A stretch of DNA of 64,000 bases. It comes from Palleronia aestuarii. GTDB lineage: Bacteria > Pseudomonadota > Alphaproteobacteria > Rhodobacterales > Rhodobacteraceae. Position 1 is the stretch's first letter. Each line of letters begins with the position of its first letter. Below are positions 17,001 to 26,173 of the stretch, piece after piece. The stretch spans positions 62,001 to 126,000 of the forward strand of contig NZ_QKZL01000005.1 of the NCBI RefSeq assembly GCF_003253995.1, read 5' to 3'. The notes beneath the pieces were generated by a model that searched no databases, was not told where the DNA came from, and saw nothing but the letters and a program-made list of their open reading frames with translations. The position numbers and the translations under genes are program-made.

Positions 17001-18083
17001 TCAGAGAGAGATCGCCCCGCCACGTTCCGCCGATTTCTGGGCCGCCAGCCCGATAGCGACCGCCTTTGCTCCGTCGGACATCGAAACCTCGACCTTGCCA
17101 CGGCCGCGCACCACCTCGAGAAATTTCTGGTGCTGGTAGAACGTCGATCCATTGTGATCTCCGGCCTCTAGGAGATGCGGGTCGACCGGCACGTCGAGCA
17201 CTTGCTCGCTTACCGGCGAGCGCGGGCTGACGACGATCCGCGGTACGGGTGCGGGGCCGCTGTTTACATTCCAGAACCGCGTCGGCCCGGGCACCAGCGC
17301 CTCGATCTTGCCCGAGGGGCCCATCGCGCTCAAATGCTCCTGATAACGAGACCCCTCGGCGAACATGCATAATTCGAGCATTGCCCGAGCACCGTTGTCG
17401 AAATCGACGATCGTGTAGGCGCTGTCCCAGACATCGGGGACGCGATCGTCGTAACGCTCGTCCAGAAAGTTTACCACCTGGCCGCCCGACGCCATGACCC
17501 GCACCGCCTCGGCCCCCGTGGCGACCCGCATCAGATCGAAGAAGTGGCAGCACTTCTCCACCAGGGTGCCGCCCGACGTGGCGTTGAACCGGTTCCAGCC
17601 GCCGACCTTGTCGAGAAACGGGAAACGGTGCTCACGCAGGGTCAACATCCGGATGCCACCGGTCTCGGCACCTGCGCGCTCGAGGAACAGGGCGATGGGC
17701 GGCATGTAGCGGTATTCCATCGCGACCCAGATCGGCGCCGGATAGGATCGCTCCAGCGCCGCCAGCCGCTCCGTATCCGCCTCGACCGTATAGAGCGGTT
17801 TCTCCACCAGAAGCGGAAGCGGACGCAGCCGTGCGATCTCTTCCAGCTGTGGGACATGGAGATGGTTGGGGCTGGCGATCAGGAGGCAATCCAGCTGACG
17901 TCTCGCGAGCATGTCCGGGATCGCGTCGACCACCGCCGCCTCGGGCGCGAGGTTCAGGGCACGGGCGCGCATATGCGCGTCCGGCTCCATGATCGCATCG
18001 ATCCGTACGCCACCCAGAAGCCGAATGTTGCGGATATGCTCCTGGCCCATCATGCCGGCGCCGATGATGCCGTAATTGATCAT
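17001..18083 (-). CDS. Gfo/Idh/MocA family NAD(P)-dependent oxidoreductase
   Basis: 360 residues. N-terminal Rossmann fold (GIIGAGMMGQEH) and catalytic EKP at 94-96 (LVEKPLYT). The C-terminal domain contains GGTLVEKCCHFFD, the expected position of the catalytic His. It oxidises or reduces a sugar or cyclitol hydroxyl. GGGAAGGA precedes ATG 18083. It is 20 bp downstream of the GntR gene in the same direction, so it belongs to the regulator's operon. Confidence 0.9.
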   Translation of the reverse strand: MINYGIIGAGMMGQEHIRNIRLLGGVRIDAIMEPDAHMRARALNLAPEAAVVDAIPDMLARRQLDCLLIASPNHLHVPQLEEIARLRPLPLLVEKPLYTVEADTERLAALERSYPAPIWVAMEYRYMPPIALFLERAGAETGGIRMLTLREHRFPFLDKVGGWNRFNATSGGTLVEKCCHFFDLMRVATGAEAVRVMASGGQVVNFLDERYDDRVPDVWDSAYTIVDFDNGARAMLELCMFAEGSRYQEHLSAMGPSGKIEALVPGPTRFWNVNSGPAPVPRIVVSPRSPVSEQVLDVPVDPHLLEAGDHNGSTFYQHQKFLEVVRGRGKVEVSMSDGAKAVAIGLAAQKSAERGGAISL

Positions 18084-18103
18084 GCCTCTCGCGATCCTTC
18101 CCT

Positions 18104-18802
18104 CTATCGCAGCCGCGCGACGTATCTCAGGCGCGCGCTGTCGAACCATGTGCGTGAATATTCCACCGTCTTGCCGGACGTTGATTGGCTCAGACGCTCG
18201 ACGAAGCCCGCGGGCACGCCGGGCTCAAGGGTGACGGGTGGGGCGGCCCAGTCCGGTGCCGGGGCGACGCCCACACGATCCTCGATGGACCCGATCGAAA
18301 GGCCGAGCGCCTCGCGGTAGTAATAGTAGAGCGATTCCGAAAGCGCCCCGGGTTCGATCTGCGCCACGACATCCCCGTCCAGCCAGATCTCCTCGAGCGC
18401 CGCCGGCACGCCACCCACCCGGCGCAGCCGCCGGATGCAATGCGCATCCCTGGACTGCCCGAAATCGGGCATCCCCGGCGCCTTCGCCTGCCGCGCGACC
18501 GAGATCAGTTCGGCCGTCGGCAACCCCCCGCCCTCCAGTAGTTCGAGCCGGAAGAAGCGGTAGATCCCCAATTCACTGGGCGGTCGGCGAATATAATTGC
18601 CCGACCCCTGGACGCGTTCCAGCAGGCCCATCTCCTCCAGCCGCGTCAGCGCCTTTCTCAACGTGCCGACCGACGCATCGTGGGTAACAGCCAGTTCCCG
18701 CTCGGGCGGCAGCCGCGCGCCATCGGCCAACCGCCCCGCCGCGACGTCGCGGATCAGGGCTTCCGAGATCTGCAGGTATCGGGGGAGAGCTGTACCGGAC
18801 AC
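18104..18802 (-). CDS. GntR/HutC-family transcriptional regulator with UTRA domain
   Basis: 232 residues. Winged helix-turn-helix at about 8-72 (LPPERELAV, SVGTLRKALTRLEEMGLL), then a UTRA ligand-binding domain to the end. It starts at GTG 18802. An operator-like palindrome ends 8 bp upstream, which points to autoregulation. The same sequence is found between the TRAP and dehydratase operons, so this protein probably controls the whole sugar-acid island. Confidence 0.9.
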   Translation of the reverse strand: MSGTALPRYLQISEALIRDVAAGRLADGARLPPERELAVTHDASVGTLRKALTRLEEMGLLERVQGSGNYIRRPPSELGIYRFFRLELLEGGGLPTAELISVARQAKAPGMPDFGQSRDAHCIRRLRRVGGVPAALEEIWLDGDVVAQIEPGALSESLYYYYREALGLSIGSIEDRVGVAPAPDWAAPPVTLEPGVPAGFVERLSQSTSGKTVEYSRTWFDSARLRYVARLR

Positions 18803-18809
18803 GGGCCTA

Positions 18810-18824
18810 CGTAGCGCTACGAAT
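18810..18824. promoter_or_regulatory. Operator palindrome, copy 1
   Basis: CGTAGCGCTACGAAT, with a perfect 12-bp palindromic core CGTAGCGCTACG at 18810-18821, lies just before the GntR gene start. The identical 15-mer recurs at 24371-24385. It is the likely binding site of the adjacent GntR protein. Confidence 0.7.
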
Positions 18825-19404
18825 TGATATACGATTGCTACACCTCCCTCGCAATGCTAGGCAAGGTCCAATCCGTCGCGGGAGATCCGATGCGCAAGGC
18901 CGCCTCATCCGCCAGCCTGACCCTGATGCTTCGGTACGCCGGCCCTGCGGCGCCTATCCGTTTTTTCGAGCCGAGCGGGACGAATGTAGCTTTGTCGGGT
19001 TCGAACGTGTTTTCTGACGGAAGGTCCGAACCGTCCTCACCATTCCGTCACGATGCAGGTCTCGGGATCGCCGCCAGTCTGCTGCCTCCACTCTCGATCC
19101 CGGTCGCACACGCAGCCTTCGACAGGTAGGACATGCCACGCCGCCATGCTCCGAACGTAACTGATGGGCATTCCGCAATTCACGGAGAGATACGCAAAGA
19201 CTGGGGCAGTGCCGTCGGCAGTCACGCGGACCCGTCGCAGTTGGCCTTCGACACCGAGGCGTCGGCTTCCGTCGGATGGCCCTTCACCCGCTGGGCCAAG
19301 TAGATGCTAATGCCGAACGTCGAGACCCCTCGCCATACAGACCGGTACAACCTCGCGACCTTGCCGCGCGCGAGCACGATCCGCCCGGATATGGAGGTAA
19401 AGCC
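18825..19404. other. 580-bp intergenic region, promoter side of the lactonase operon
   Basis: No convincing gene. A minus-strand frame ending at 19037 (about 62 residues from a GTG at 19225, with cysteines in GCVCDRDREW) reads plausibly as protein but has no ribosome site and no recognised family. Base composition is uneven. GGAGG at 19393-19397 serves the lactonase gene. Confidence 0.4.
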
Positions 19405-20286
19405 ATGAATGCCACCCTCGCCGTCGACATCCGCTGCCAGTTGGGTGAATGCCCGGTATGGTCCGTGGCGGAACAGGCGCTTTGGTTCGTCGACATCACG
19501 GGCAAGCGACTACATCGCCATGACCCCGCCACCGGCGAGACACGCACGTACAGCGTGCCGGAGGAAATCGGTTGCTTCGCGCTCGCCCGAGGTGGCGGGT
19601 TCGTCGCGGGTCTGCGCTCCGGCGTCTGGCTTCTCGACGAGGAGGCCCGGGTGGACCGAATGCTGGCCCCGAACCCCGAACGGGCGGAGACCAACCGTTT
19701 TAATGACGGGCGCACCGATCCCGCGGGCCGGTTCCTCCTCGGCACGATCGACGAGCCAAAGGCGGGCGGCACGGCGGGTCTCTACCGCTATGACCGGCGC
19801 GGCCTCGAGGCACTCGATGGCGGGCTTATGACCTCGAACGGGCTCGCCTTCTCACCGGACGGGCGCATCCTCTACCACTCGGACACGCCGCGCTTCACGA
19901 TCTTTGCGCAGGATTACGATCCCGCCACCGGTCGGACCGAGAACCGCCGTGTCTTTGCCCGGCTCGACGAGAATGCGCCCGACCGGGGCCGCCCCGATGG
20001 CGGCGCGGTGGATGTGGACGGCTGCTACTGGACCGCGCTCTTCGAAGGCGGACGGGTTCAGCGCTACGCGCCGGACGGACGACTTCTGTCCGAATACCCG
20101 GTGCCGGCTCGCTGCCCCACCATGATCGCCTTCGGGGGCGAGGATTTCCGCACCCTCTACATCACCTCCGCCCGCGCCGGGCGGAGCGACGACGAACTGG
20201 CTGCCCATCCGCTGGCGGGCGCCGTCTTCGCGCTTCGCACCGACGTGCCGGGCCTCCCCGAACCGCTCTTCGACCCGGAGGCCTGA
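19405..20286 (+). CDS. SMP-30/gluconolactonase family sugar lactonase
   Basis: 293 residues, a six-bladed propeller lactonase. Visible are the N-terminal CQLGECPVW with the metal-ligand Glu, RFNDGRTDPAGRF in the middle, TSNGLAFSPDG and the C-terminal PTMIAFGGEDFRTLYITSA. It hydrolyses aldonolactones to aldonates. ATG 19405 follows a GGAGG. The SDR gene starts 2 bp after its stop. Both fit an oxidative sugar route of dehydrogenase, lactonase, dehydratase and aldolase. Confidence 0.93.
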   Translation: MNATLAVDIRCQLGECPVWSVAEQALWFVDITGKRLHRHDPATGETRTYSVPEEIGCFALARGGGFVAGLRSGVWLLDEEARVDRMLAPNPERAETNRFNDGRTDPAGRFLLGTIDEPKAGGTAGLYRYDRRGLEALDGGLMTSNGLAFSPDGRILYHSDTPRFTIFAQDYDPATGRTENRRVFARLDENAPDRGRPDGGAVDVDGCYWTALFEGGRVQRYAPDGRLLSEYPVPARCPTMIAFGGEDFRTLYITSARAGRSDDELAAHPLAGAVFALRTDVPGLPEPLFDPEA

Positions 20287-20288
20287 CG

Positions 20289-21035
20289 ATGACGGCGCGC
20301 TATCCTTCGCTCGACGGACGATCCGTCCTCGTGACCGGCGGTGCCAGCGGCATCGGTGCGTCGATCGCGCGGGCCTTCGCGGGTCAAGGCGCCCGCCTCA
20401 CCATCCTCGATATCGCGGCAGAGGAAGGCGCCGCCCTGGCCAACGAGACCGGTGCGCGGTTTATCGACTGCGACCTGACCGATATCGACGCGCTGCGCGC
20501 CGCCGTCGCGGAGGCGGAGGGCGGGGACGGCCTCGACGTGCTCGTCAACAATGCCGGCCGCGACGACCGGCAGCAAATGGAGAAGGTGGAGCCGGAGGAT
20601 TGGCGCCGGATGCTGGCGCTGAATCTCGACCATCATTTCTTCGCCACGCAGGCCGCGGCCCCCGGCATGGCCAGGCGCGGCGGCGGGTCGGTGATCATGC
20701 TCGGCTCGATCTCGTGGATGCGGGGGCGGCCGGGCATGGTCGGCTACACCACCGCGAAAGCCGCGATCAACGGCCTGACCAAAACCATGGCGCGGGAACT
20801 GGGCGCGGACGGCATCCGGGTCAATTGCCTCGTGCCAGGGGCCATCCTGACCGAACGCCAGCAGACATTGTGGCTGTCGCCCGAGAAGGAACGGGAGTTC
20901 CTCGACCTCCAGGCACTGAAGCTTCGCCTGAAGCCCGACCACATCGCCCGGATGGCCTTGTTTCTCGGCTCCGACGAAAGCGCGGGGTGCACCGGGGCCA
21001 ACTTCGTCTGCGACGCCGGCCTGACCCAGAACTGA
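20289..21035 (+). CDS. Short-chain dehydrogenase/reductase (sugar dehydrogenase type)
   Basis: 248 residues, classical SDR. TGGASGIG (16-23) binds the nucleotide, followed by D41 after the second strand, NNAG (87-90), the catalytic Ser at about 140, Y153 and K157 (YTTAK). The Asp at the end of strand 2 (TILD) favours NAD. Probable first step of the route: sugar to lactone. It converges on the TRAP operon. Confidence 0.92.
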   Translation: MTARYPSLDGRSVLVTGGASGIGASIARAFAGQGARLTILDIAAEEGAALANETGARFIDCDLTDIDALRAAVAEAEGGDGLDVLVNNAGRDDRQQMEKVEPEDWRRMLALNLDHHFFATQAAAPGMARRGGGSVIMLGSISWMRGRPGMVGYTTAKAAINGLTKTMARELGADGIRVNCLVPGAILTERQQTLWLSPEKEREFLDLQALKLRLKPDHIARMALFLGSDESAGCTGANFVCDAGLTQN

Positions 21036-21093
21036 CGCCGCCGGTCCCACCGTAGGAGCAGCCCCCCGGCCGTCATTGACCGGGGGAGCCAGT

Positions 21094-22149
21094 TCACTCC
21101 ATTTCGGCGGAAAGCTTGGCGTCGATCTGCTCCTCGGCCGTCGCGACGCTGTCGCGGAGGCTCTGGAGCACTTCCTCCCCGCCATCGACGTTCTGGGCGA
21201 ACCAGTCGTAGACGGGATCGACCGCCGCGCGGAACGCCTCCATCTCGTCGGACGTGGGATTGTAGACCTCGCCGCCCGCATCCGCGAAGGCCGCATAGGC
21301 GTCGATCTGCTTGCGCTTCGGCGATGCGAAGGTCGCTTGCTGGAGGTTGTAGAACCCGTTCGCCACGACCCGCTTCAGATCCTCGGGCATGGACTGGAAG
21401 CGATCGTTGTTCATCACCCAGATCGCCGCCATGTATGCGTGCCCGTCCAGCGTCATATGGGTTAGCCCGGCATCGGTGAACTTCATCCCCATGATGTCGG
21501 TGATGCCGTTCTTGGTGCCGTCGACCACGCCGGTCTGCAGCGAGGTGAAAAGCTCAGGCCACGGGATCGGCGTGGGCGAGGCGCCCAGCGTCGACACGAG
21601 CTCCTGCGGCAGGTCGGCGACGACGGTGCGGATCTTCATGCCCTGCAGGTCCTCGGGCGTCGCGATCCGCTTCTGCGTGTTGGCGAAGTTGCGCCAGCCC
21701 CCGGTGTTGCCGATGGTCATGATCCGGATCATTCCCCCCGAATCCTCGAGCGCCTTGTCGCGCAGGAGCTTGGTGAAGCTGTCATCGGTCAGCACCGCCT
21801 CGGCCACGCGGTCGGACCGCATGAGATAGGGCAGGTCGAAAACCTGGATGTAGGGAAAGATCCCCGCCGCGCCCCCGCTCGTGGTGACGAAGATGTCGAT
21901 GGAACCGTCCGCGACGCCCTGCAGGCACTCGGTCCCATTGGAGCAGAGCTGCGTGCCGATGAACAGCTCGACCTCGATCGCCCCGTTCGAGGCTTTCTCG
22001 ACATAATCCTTGAAGACGACGAGGCCGTCGTAATCCTCGTCCGTCTCGTTCGAGTTGGCCGTGGCGCGAAGGGTGTAGTCCTGCGCCCCGGCCCATCCCG
22101 ATCCGAGCGCCAACGCCAGCGCCGCGCCCGTCATCACATGTCTCAACAT
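21094..22149 (-). CDS. dctP: TRAP transporter solute-binding protein DctP
   Basis: 351 residues. The signal peptide ends near GWAGAQD. DctP features include GGAAGIFPYIQVFDLPYL, ATPEDLQGMKIRT with the conserved Arg for carboxylate binding, and TSLQTGVVDGTKNGI. It captures the substrate, probably a sugar acid, in the periplasm. AGGGAGGA precedes the start. It is the last gene of dctQ-dctM-dctP, 40 bp after dctM. Confidence 0.94.
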   Translation of the reverse strand: MLRHVMTGAALALALGSGWAGAQDYTLRATANSNETDEDYDGLVVFKDYVEKASNGAIEVELFIGTQLCSNGTECLQGVADGSIDIFVTTSGGAAGIFPYIQVFDLPYLMRSDRVAEAVLTDDSFTKLLRDKALEDSGGMIRIMTIGNTGGWRNFANTQKRIATPEDLQGMKIRTVVADLPQELVSTLGASPTPIPWPELFTSLQTGVVDGTKNGITDIMGMKFTDAGLTHMTLDGHAYMAAIWVMNNDRFQSMPEDLKRVVANGFYNLQQATFASPKRKQIDAYAAFADAGGEVYNPTSDEMEAFRAAVDPVYDWFAQNVDGGEEVLQSLRDSVATAEEQIDAKLSAEME

Positions 22150-22189
22150 ATCCGTCCTCCCTGTCGTTTCCTCGAAGCGGCTTCGAAGC

Positions 22190-23662
22190 TCAGTTCATCA
22201 TGCCCGCCCATCGCGGGATCGTCAGCGAAAGCGCCGGCACGTAGGTGATCAGCAGGATCACCACCACCTCGATCGCGATGAAGGGCAGGATCGCCTTCGA
22301 TATCGATTCCACCCTTTCGCCCGATACCGCCGAGGCCACGAAAAGCACCAGACCCATCGGCGGCGTCGCCAGTCCCACCGTCAGGTTCACGCTCATGATG
22401 ATGGCGAAATGTATCGGGTCGACCCCCATCGAGACGAAGACCGGGCCGAGGATAGGGCCGAGGATGATGATCGCCGGTCCCGCATCCAGGAACATCCCCA
22501 CGATGAACAGCAGGATGTTGATGAGAAGGAGCAGGATCAGCGGGTTCTCTGACAGCGACAGGATGAAGTCCGCCATCATCTCGGGTGCATGTGACAGGCT
22601 CACGACTGTCTTGAACGACACGGCCGCGCCAACGAGGAGCAGCACCGTGGCCGAGGCCACCGCCGAGCGCTTCAGCACCTCGCCCAGATCCGCCAGCGTC
22701 ATCGTTCCCAGAACGCCGTAGGAGACGATCAGGGCATAAAGCACCGCGATCGCGGCAGCCTCCGTCGGGGTGAACACGCCGAGCAGGATGCCGCCCAGGA
22801 TGATGATCGGCGTCTGCATCGGCGCGACGGCCTTCTTGCACACGATGCGGAAATCCCGACTGACCCGCTGCCGGTAGGCCACCAGCGCGAAATGCGCCGG
22901 CACCAGCATTCCGAGATAGACGGCAAACCCCCCCGTCATACCCGGCACGAGGCCCACGAGAAGGTAGAACACCCCGGCGACGTTCGCCCGCAGCAGGATC
23001 AGGCTAACCCAGTACTCGATCGTCCCGATGCTCGCGTTGCGCTCCACGATCCGCTCGGCGCGGGGCAGATCGTACCGGTCGGCCATGAGGCGCACCATGA
23101 TCATCAGCCCGATGCCCACGAGCACCCCGGGCACGATGCCCGCCATGAACAGCGCCGCGACCGATTCACCCATGACATAGGCGTAGATGATCATGATCCC
23201 CGATGGCGGGATCACCGGCCCGATCACCGACGACGCGGCGGTGATGGCGGCGGCGAAGCGTCGGGTGTAGCCTTGTTTCTCCATCGCAGGGATCAAGGTC
23301 GAACCGAGCGCCGAGGTATCGGCCACGGCCGATCCGGAAAGCCCCGCGAAAAGGATCGAGGACAGGATGTTCACATGCGCCAACCCGCCGCGCAGATGTC
23401 CCATGAAGGCCTGCGCGAACTGCACCAGCCGCTCGGTGATGCCACCGCGGTTCATGATCTCGCCTGCGAGCAGGAAGAAAGGCAGCGCCATCAGCGGGAA
23501 GCTGTCCATGCCGTTGTAGAGGTTGCGATAGAGCAGCGAGAGATCCCGCTCCTGCCCGTTCAGCCACAAAAGCGCCCCCGGCGCGAAGAGCAGCGCAAAG
23601 AAGACCGGGAGGCCGACCATCAGCAGGAAAAGGAAGAGCGGCAGGAACCAGATCAGCATCAT
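22190..23662 (-). CDS. dctM: TRAP transporter large permease DctM
   Basis: 490 residues with about 12 or 13 membrane helices. Typical motifs are PFFLLAGEIMNRGGIT, GLSGSAVADTSALGS, IPPSGIMIIY and the C-terminal NLTVGLATPPMGL. It is the Na+-coupled transport subunit. The insertion around residues 200-260 is longer than in many DctM proteins. ATG 23662 overlaps the dctQ stop. Confidence 0.94.
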   Translation of the reverse strand: MMLIWFLPLFLFLLMVGLPVFFALLFAPGALLWLNGQERDLSLLYRNLYNGMDSFPLMALPFFLLAGEIMNRGGITERLVQFAQAFMGHLRGGLAHVNILSSILFAGLSGSAVADTSALGSTLIPAMEKQGYTRRFAAAITAASSVIGPVIPPSGIMIIYAYVMGESVAALFMAGIVPGVLVGIGLMIMVRLMADRYDLPRAERIVERNASIGTIEYWVSLILLRANVAGVFYLLVGLVPGMTGGFAVYLGMLVPAHFALVAYRQRVSRDFRIVCKKAVAPMQTPIIILGGILLGVFTPTEAAAIAVLYALIVSYGVLGTMTLADLGEVLKRSAVASATVLLLVGAAVSFKTVVSLSHAPEMMADFILSLSENPLILLLLINILLFIVGMFLDAGPAIIILGPILGPVFVSMGVDPIHFAIIMSVNLTVGLATPPMGLVLFVASAVSGERVESISKAILPFIAIEVVVILLITYVPALSLTIPRWAGMMN

Positions 23663-24246
23663 TCGGCCTCCGGCAGGTCGCTCGCATCGAGGGGCGTTAG
23701 CGATTGTTCCCCGCCGGCCAGCTTGACGATCTCGCGCAGGATGAGCTCCACCAGCACGAGCGTCATGAGCACCATGCCGATCCAGATCGACATGTACATC
23801 CAGGCGAGCTTCACCTTCACCGCCGAGCCCCCCACGAGGTCGAGGGGGAGGCGCAGGGACGACGATGCAAAGAGCCATCCGGAATTGACGTGCGCCCATC
23901 CCAGCGACAGACTCATCGACACCACCGTCAGGCCGAGGGCGAGGAACACGAGGTTCAGCGCACGCGCCCCCGCCGATGGCAGCGCCGCGGACAGCATCTC
24001 GATCGCGACGAAGCCGTGATGGCGCAGCCCCCAGGGGGCGGCGAGTCCGGTCATCCACAGCATCAGGAACCGCGCCGCCTCATCCGGCCATGGCAGCGCG
24101 TTGCCCAGCACGTAGCGGTACCAGACCTGCAGGATCACCACGGCCACCATCGCCGCCAGCGCCAGCAAGGCGAGCCATAGCCCGACCATTAGCAGGAACG
24201 TATTCAAGCCCTGCAACGGGATCAGAACGGCCTTCAGAATCCGCAT
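23659..24246 (-). CDS. dctQ: TRAP transporter small permease DctQ
   Basis: 195 residues, four helices. It carries the family pattern VVILQVWYRYVLGNALPWPDEAARFLMLW (given as positions about 38-66, key residues R, P-W-D-E). It stabilises DctM and the contact with DctP. ATG 24246 has GGGGGAG about 9 nt upstream. It heads the minus operon opposite the dehydratase gene, with an operator between them. Confidence 0.92.
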   Translation of the reverse strand: MRILKAVLIPLQGLNTFLLMVGLWLALLALAAMVAVVILQVWYRYVLGNALPWPDEAARFLMLWMTGLAAPWGLRHHGFVAIEMLSAALPSAGARALNLVFLALGLTVVSMSLSLGWAHVNSGWLFASSSLRLPLDLVGGSAVKVKLAWMYMSIWIGMVLMTLVLVELILREIVKLAGGEQSLTPLDASDLPEAE

Positions 24247-24368
24247 CTCGTCGCTCCCCCCGGAGAGTGCCTGCGCCTCGCGAGACCTATCGCTGCGGAT
24301 CGCGAGTTCCTCCACCCGCCGCCGCACCTAAGCATCTCTCCCCCGGCGCCTCGCGTTGACACGCCCTT

Positions 24369-24385
24369 TTCGTAGCGCTACGAAT
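24369..24385. promoter_or_regulatory. Operator palindrome, copy 2
   Basis: TTCGTAGCGCTACGAA is a perfect 16-bp palindrome (24369-24384), in the 164 bp between dctQ (minus) and the dehydratase gene (plus). Its 15-mer CGTAGCGCTACGAAT is identical to the site upstream of the GntR gene. It can control both directions. TTGACA-like sequence at 24356-24361 lies just before it, compatible with repression by blocking a promoter. Confidence 0.75.
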
Positions 24386-24410
24386 ATCGCGGCGAAGGGG
24401 AGGATGCAAG

Positions 24411-26162
24411 ATGCCGCAGACCGGCGCGCCGGGCAGGAAGGCCCTCGAGGACCTCAGGAGCCAGCGCTGGTTCGCCTCCGACGACATCCGCGGCTTCGCC
24501 CATCGCCAGAGGACCCAGCAGATGGGAATGCGGCGGGAAGAGTTCATGGGACGCCCGGTCATCGCGATCCTCAACACGTGGAGCGAGATCAGCCCCTGCC
24601 ACGCCCATCTGCGCGACCGCGCCGAGGCAGTGAGGCGCGGGGTCTGGCAGGCCGGCGGCTACCCGATCGAGCTGCCGGCCCTTTCGGTGGGGGAGGTCAT
24701 GGTCAAACCCACGACCATGCTCTACCGCAACTTCCTGGCGATGGAGACGGAAGAGCTGCTGCGCTCCCACCCGGTCGATGCCTGCGTGCTTCTGGGCGGA
24801 TGCGACAAGTCCACGCCCGGATTGCTCATGGGCGCCTTCTCGATGAACCTGCCGACGATCTTCTGTCCCGCCGGTCCCATGCTGAACGGACGCTGGCGCG
24901 GACAGACGACGGGCGCGGGGACCCATACCAAGAGATACTGGGACAAGTTGCAGACCGGCGAGATCACGTCCGACGACTGGGTCGATCTCGAGAGCGCGAT
25001 GACGAGGTCGAACGGCACCTGCAACACGATGGGCACGGCCTCCACCATGACCTCGATCGTCGACGCGATGGGGCTGACGAAGACCGGCGCCTCCTCGATC
25101 CCGGCGGCTGATTCGGGCCATCCGCGCCTTGCCTCCTGGTGCGGCGCCCGCGCGGTGGAGATGGCCTGGGAGGATCTCAAACCCTCCGACATACTCGATG
25201 CCGACAGCCTGTCGAACGGGCTCGCCGTCTACATGGCGCTCGGCGGCTCCACCAATGCCGCCGTGCACCTGCCGGCCATGGCCGGGCGGCTGGGGCTTTC
25301 GATCACCCTCGACGACATGGCCGACCGCGCGACCCGGATCCCCGTGCTGGCCAATCTCTTTCCCTCGGGCGACCGGCTGATGGAGGATTTCTACTTCGCG
25401 GGCGGCCTGCCCGCGCTGATGAAAAAACTCGGCGACCACATCTTGCCCCATGCCCGCACGGTGGAAGGCCGCAGCATCGGCGACGCGATCGCCGGGGCCG
25501 CGTGCTACGACGACGACGTGATCCGCGACATCGACAACCCCGTCGTACCGCTTTCGCGCGGACGCGCCCTGATTGTCTTGCGCGGCAACCTCGCGCCAGA
25601 CGGGGCGGTGATGAAGACCTCCGCCGCCAATCCCGACAAGCTCTCCCATCGCGGTCCGGCGCTCGTCTTCGACGGGCCGGGCGACATGTTCGCGCGGATC
25701 AACGACCCCGACCTCGACGTGACGCCGGATACGGTCCTCGTCCTGCGCGGGGCGGGTCCGGTCGGCGGTCCGGGCATGCCCGAATGGGGCAACCTGCCGA
25801 TCCCGCGCAAGCTCCTGAAGGCAGGGGTGCGCGACATGGTCCGGATCTGCGACGGCCGGATGAGCGGCACACATTACGGCACCTGCATCCTGCACGTCTC
25901 GCCCGAAGCGGCGGTGGGCGGGCCGCTCGCGCTCCTGCGCACCGGCGACGACGTCGTGCTCGACGCAGAGGCAGGTCGCATCGACATGGACGTGCCGGAG
26001 GAGGAGATCGCCGCCCGCCGTGCCGCCTGGACGCCAGCCCCCTCCCCTTACACCCGCAGCTTCACCGCCCTCTTCCAGCGCCACGTCGCCCAGGCGCATC
26101 TGGGTTGCGATTTCGATTTCCTGGGTGGCACCGATCCGGTTCCCGAGCCGCCGATCTACTGA
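24411..26162 (+). CDS. IlvD/Edd-family sugar-acid dehydratase (L-arabinonate/xylonate type)
   Basis: 583 residues, matching the pentonate dehydratase subgroup in length. Cluster-ligand cysteines are C63 (ISPC), C131 (GGCDKSTPG) and C204 (NGTCNTMGTAST). The enzyme dehydrates an aldonate to a 2-keto-3-deoxy acid. The sequence MRREEFMGRPVIAILNTWSEISPCH is spread over positions 40-64 and resembles L-arabinonate dehydratases, but substrate choice is inference. The aldolase gene starts 11 bp later. Confidence 0.93.
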   Translation: MPQTGAPGRKALEDLRSQRWFASDDIRGFAHRQRTQQMGMRREEFMGRPVIAILNTWSEISPCHAHLRDRAEAVRRGVWQAGGYPIELPALSVGEVMVKPTTMLYRNFLAMETEELLRSHPVDACVLLGGCDKSTPGLLMGAFSMNLPTIFCPAGPMLNGRWRGQTTGAGTHTKRYWDKLQTGEITSDDWVDLESAMTRSNGTCNTMGTASTMTSIVDAMGLTKTGASSIPAADSGHPRLASWCGARAVEMAWEDLKPSDILDADSLSNGLAVYMALGGSTNAAVHLPAMAGRLGLSITLDDMADRATRIPVLANLFPSGDRLMEDFYFAGGLPALMKKLGDHILPHARTVEGRSIGDAIAGAACYDDDVIRDIDNPVVPLSRGRALIVLRGNLAPDGAVMKTSAANPDKLSHRGPALVFDGPGDMFARINDPDLDVTPDTVLVLRGAGPVGGPGMPEWGNLPIPRKLLKAGVRDMVRICDGRMSGTHYGTCILHVSPEAAVGGPLALLRTGDDVVLDAEAGRIDMDVPEEEIAARRAAWTPAPSPYTRSFTALFQRHVAQAHLGCDFDFLGGTDPVPEPPIY

Positions 26163-26173
26163 AAGGACCGCCC

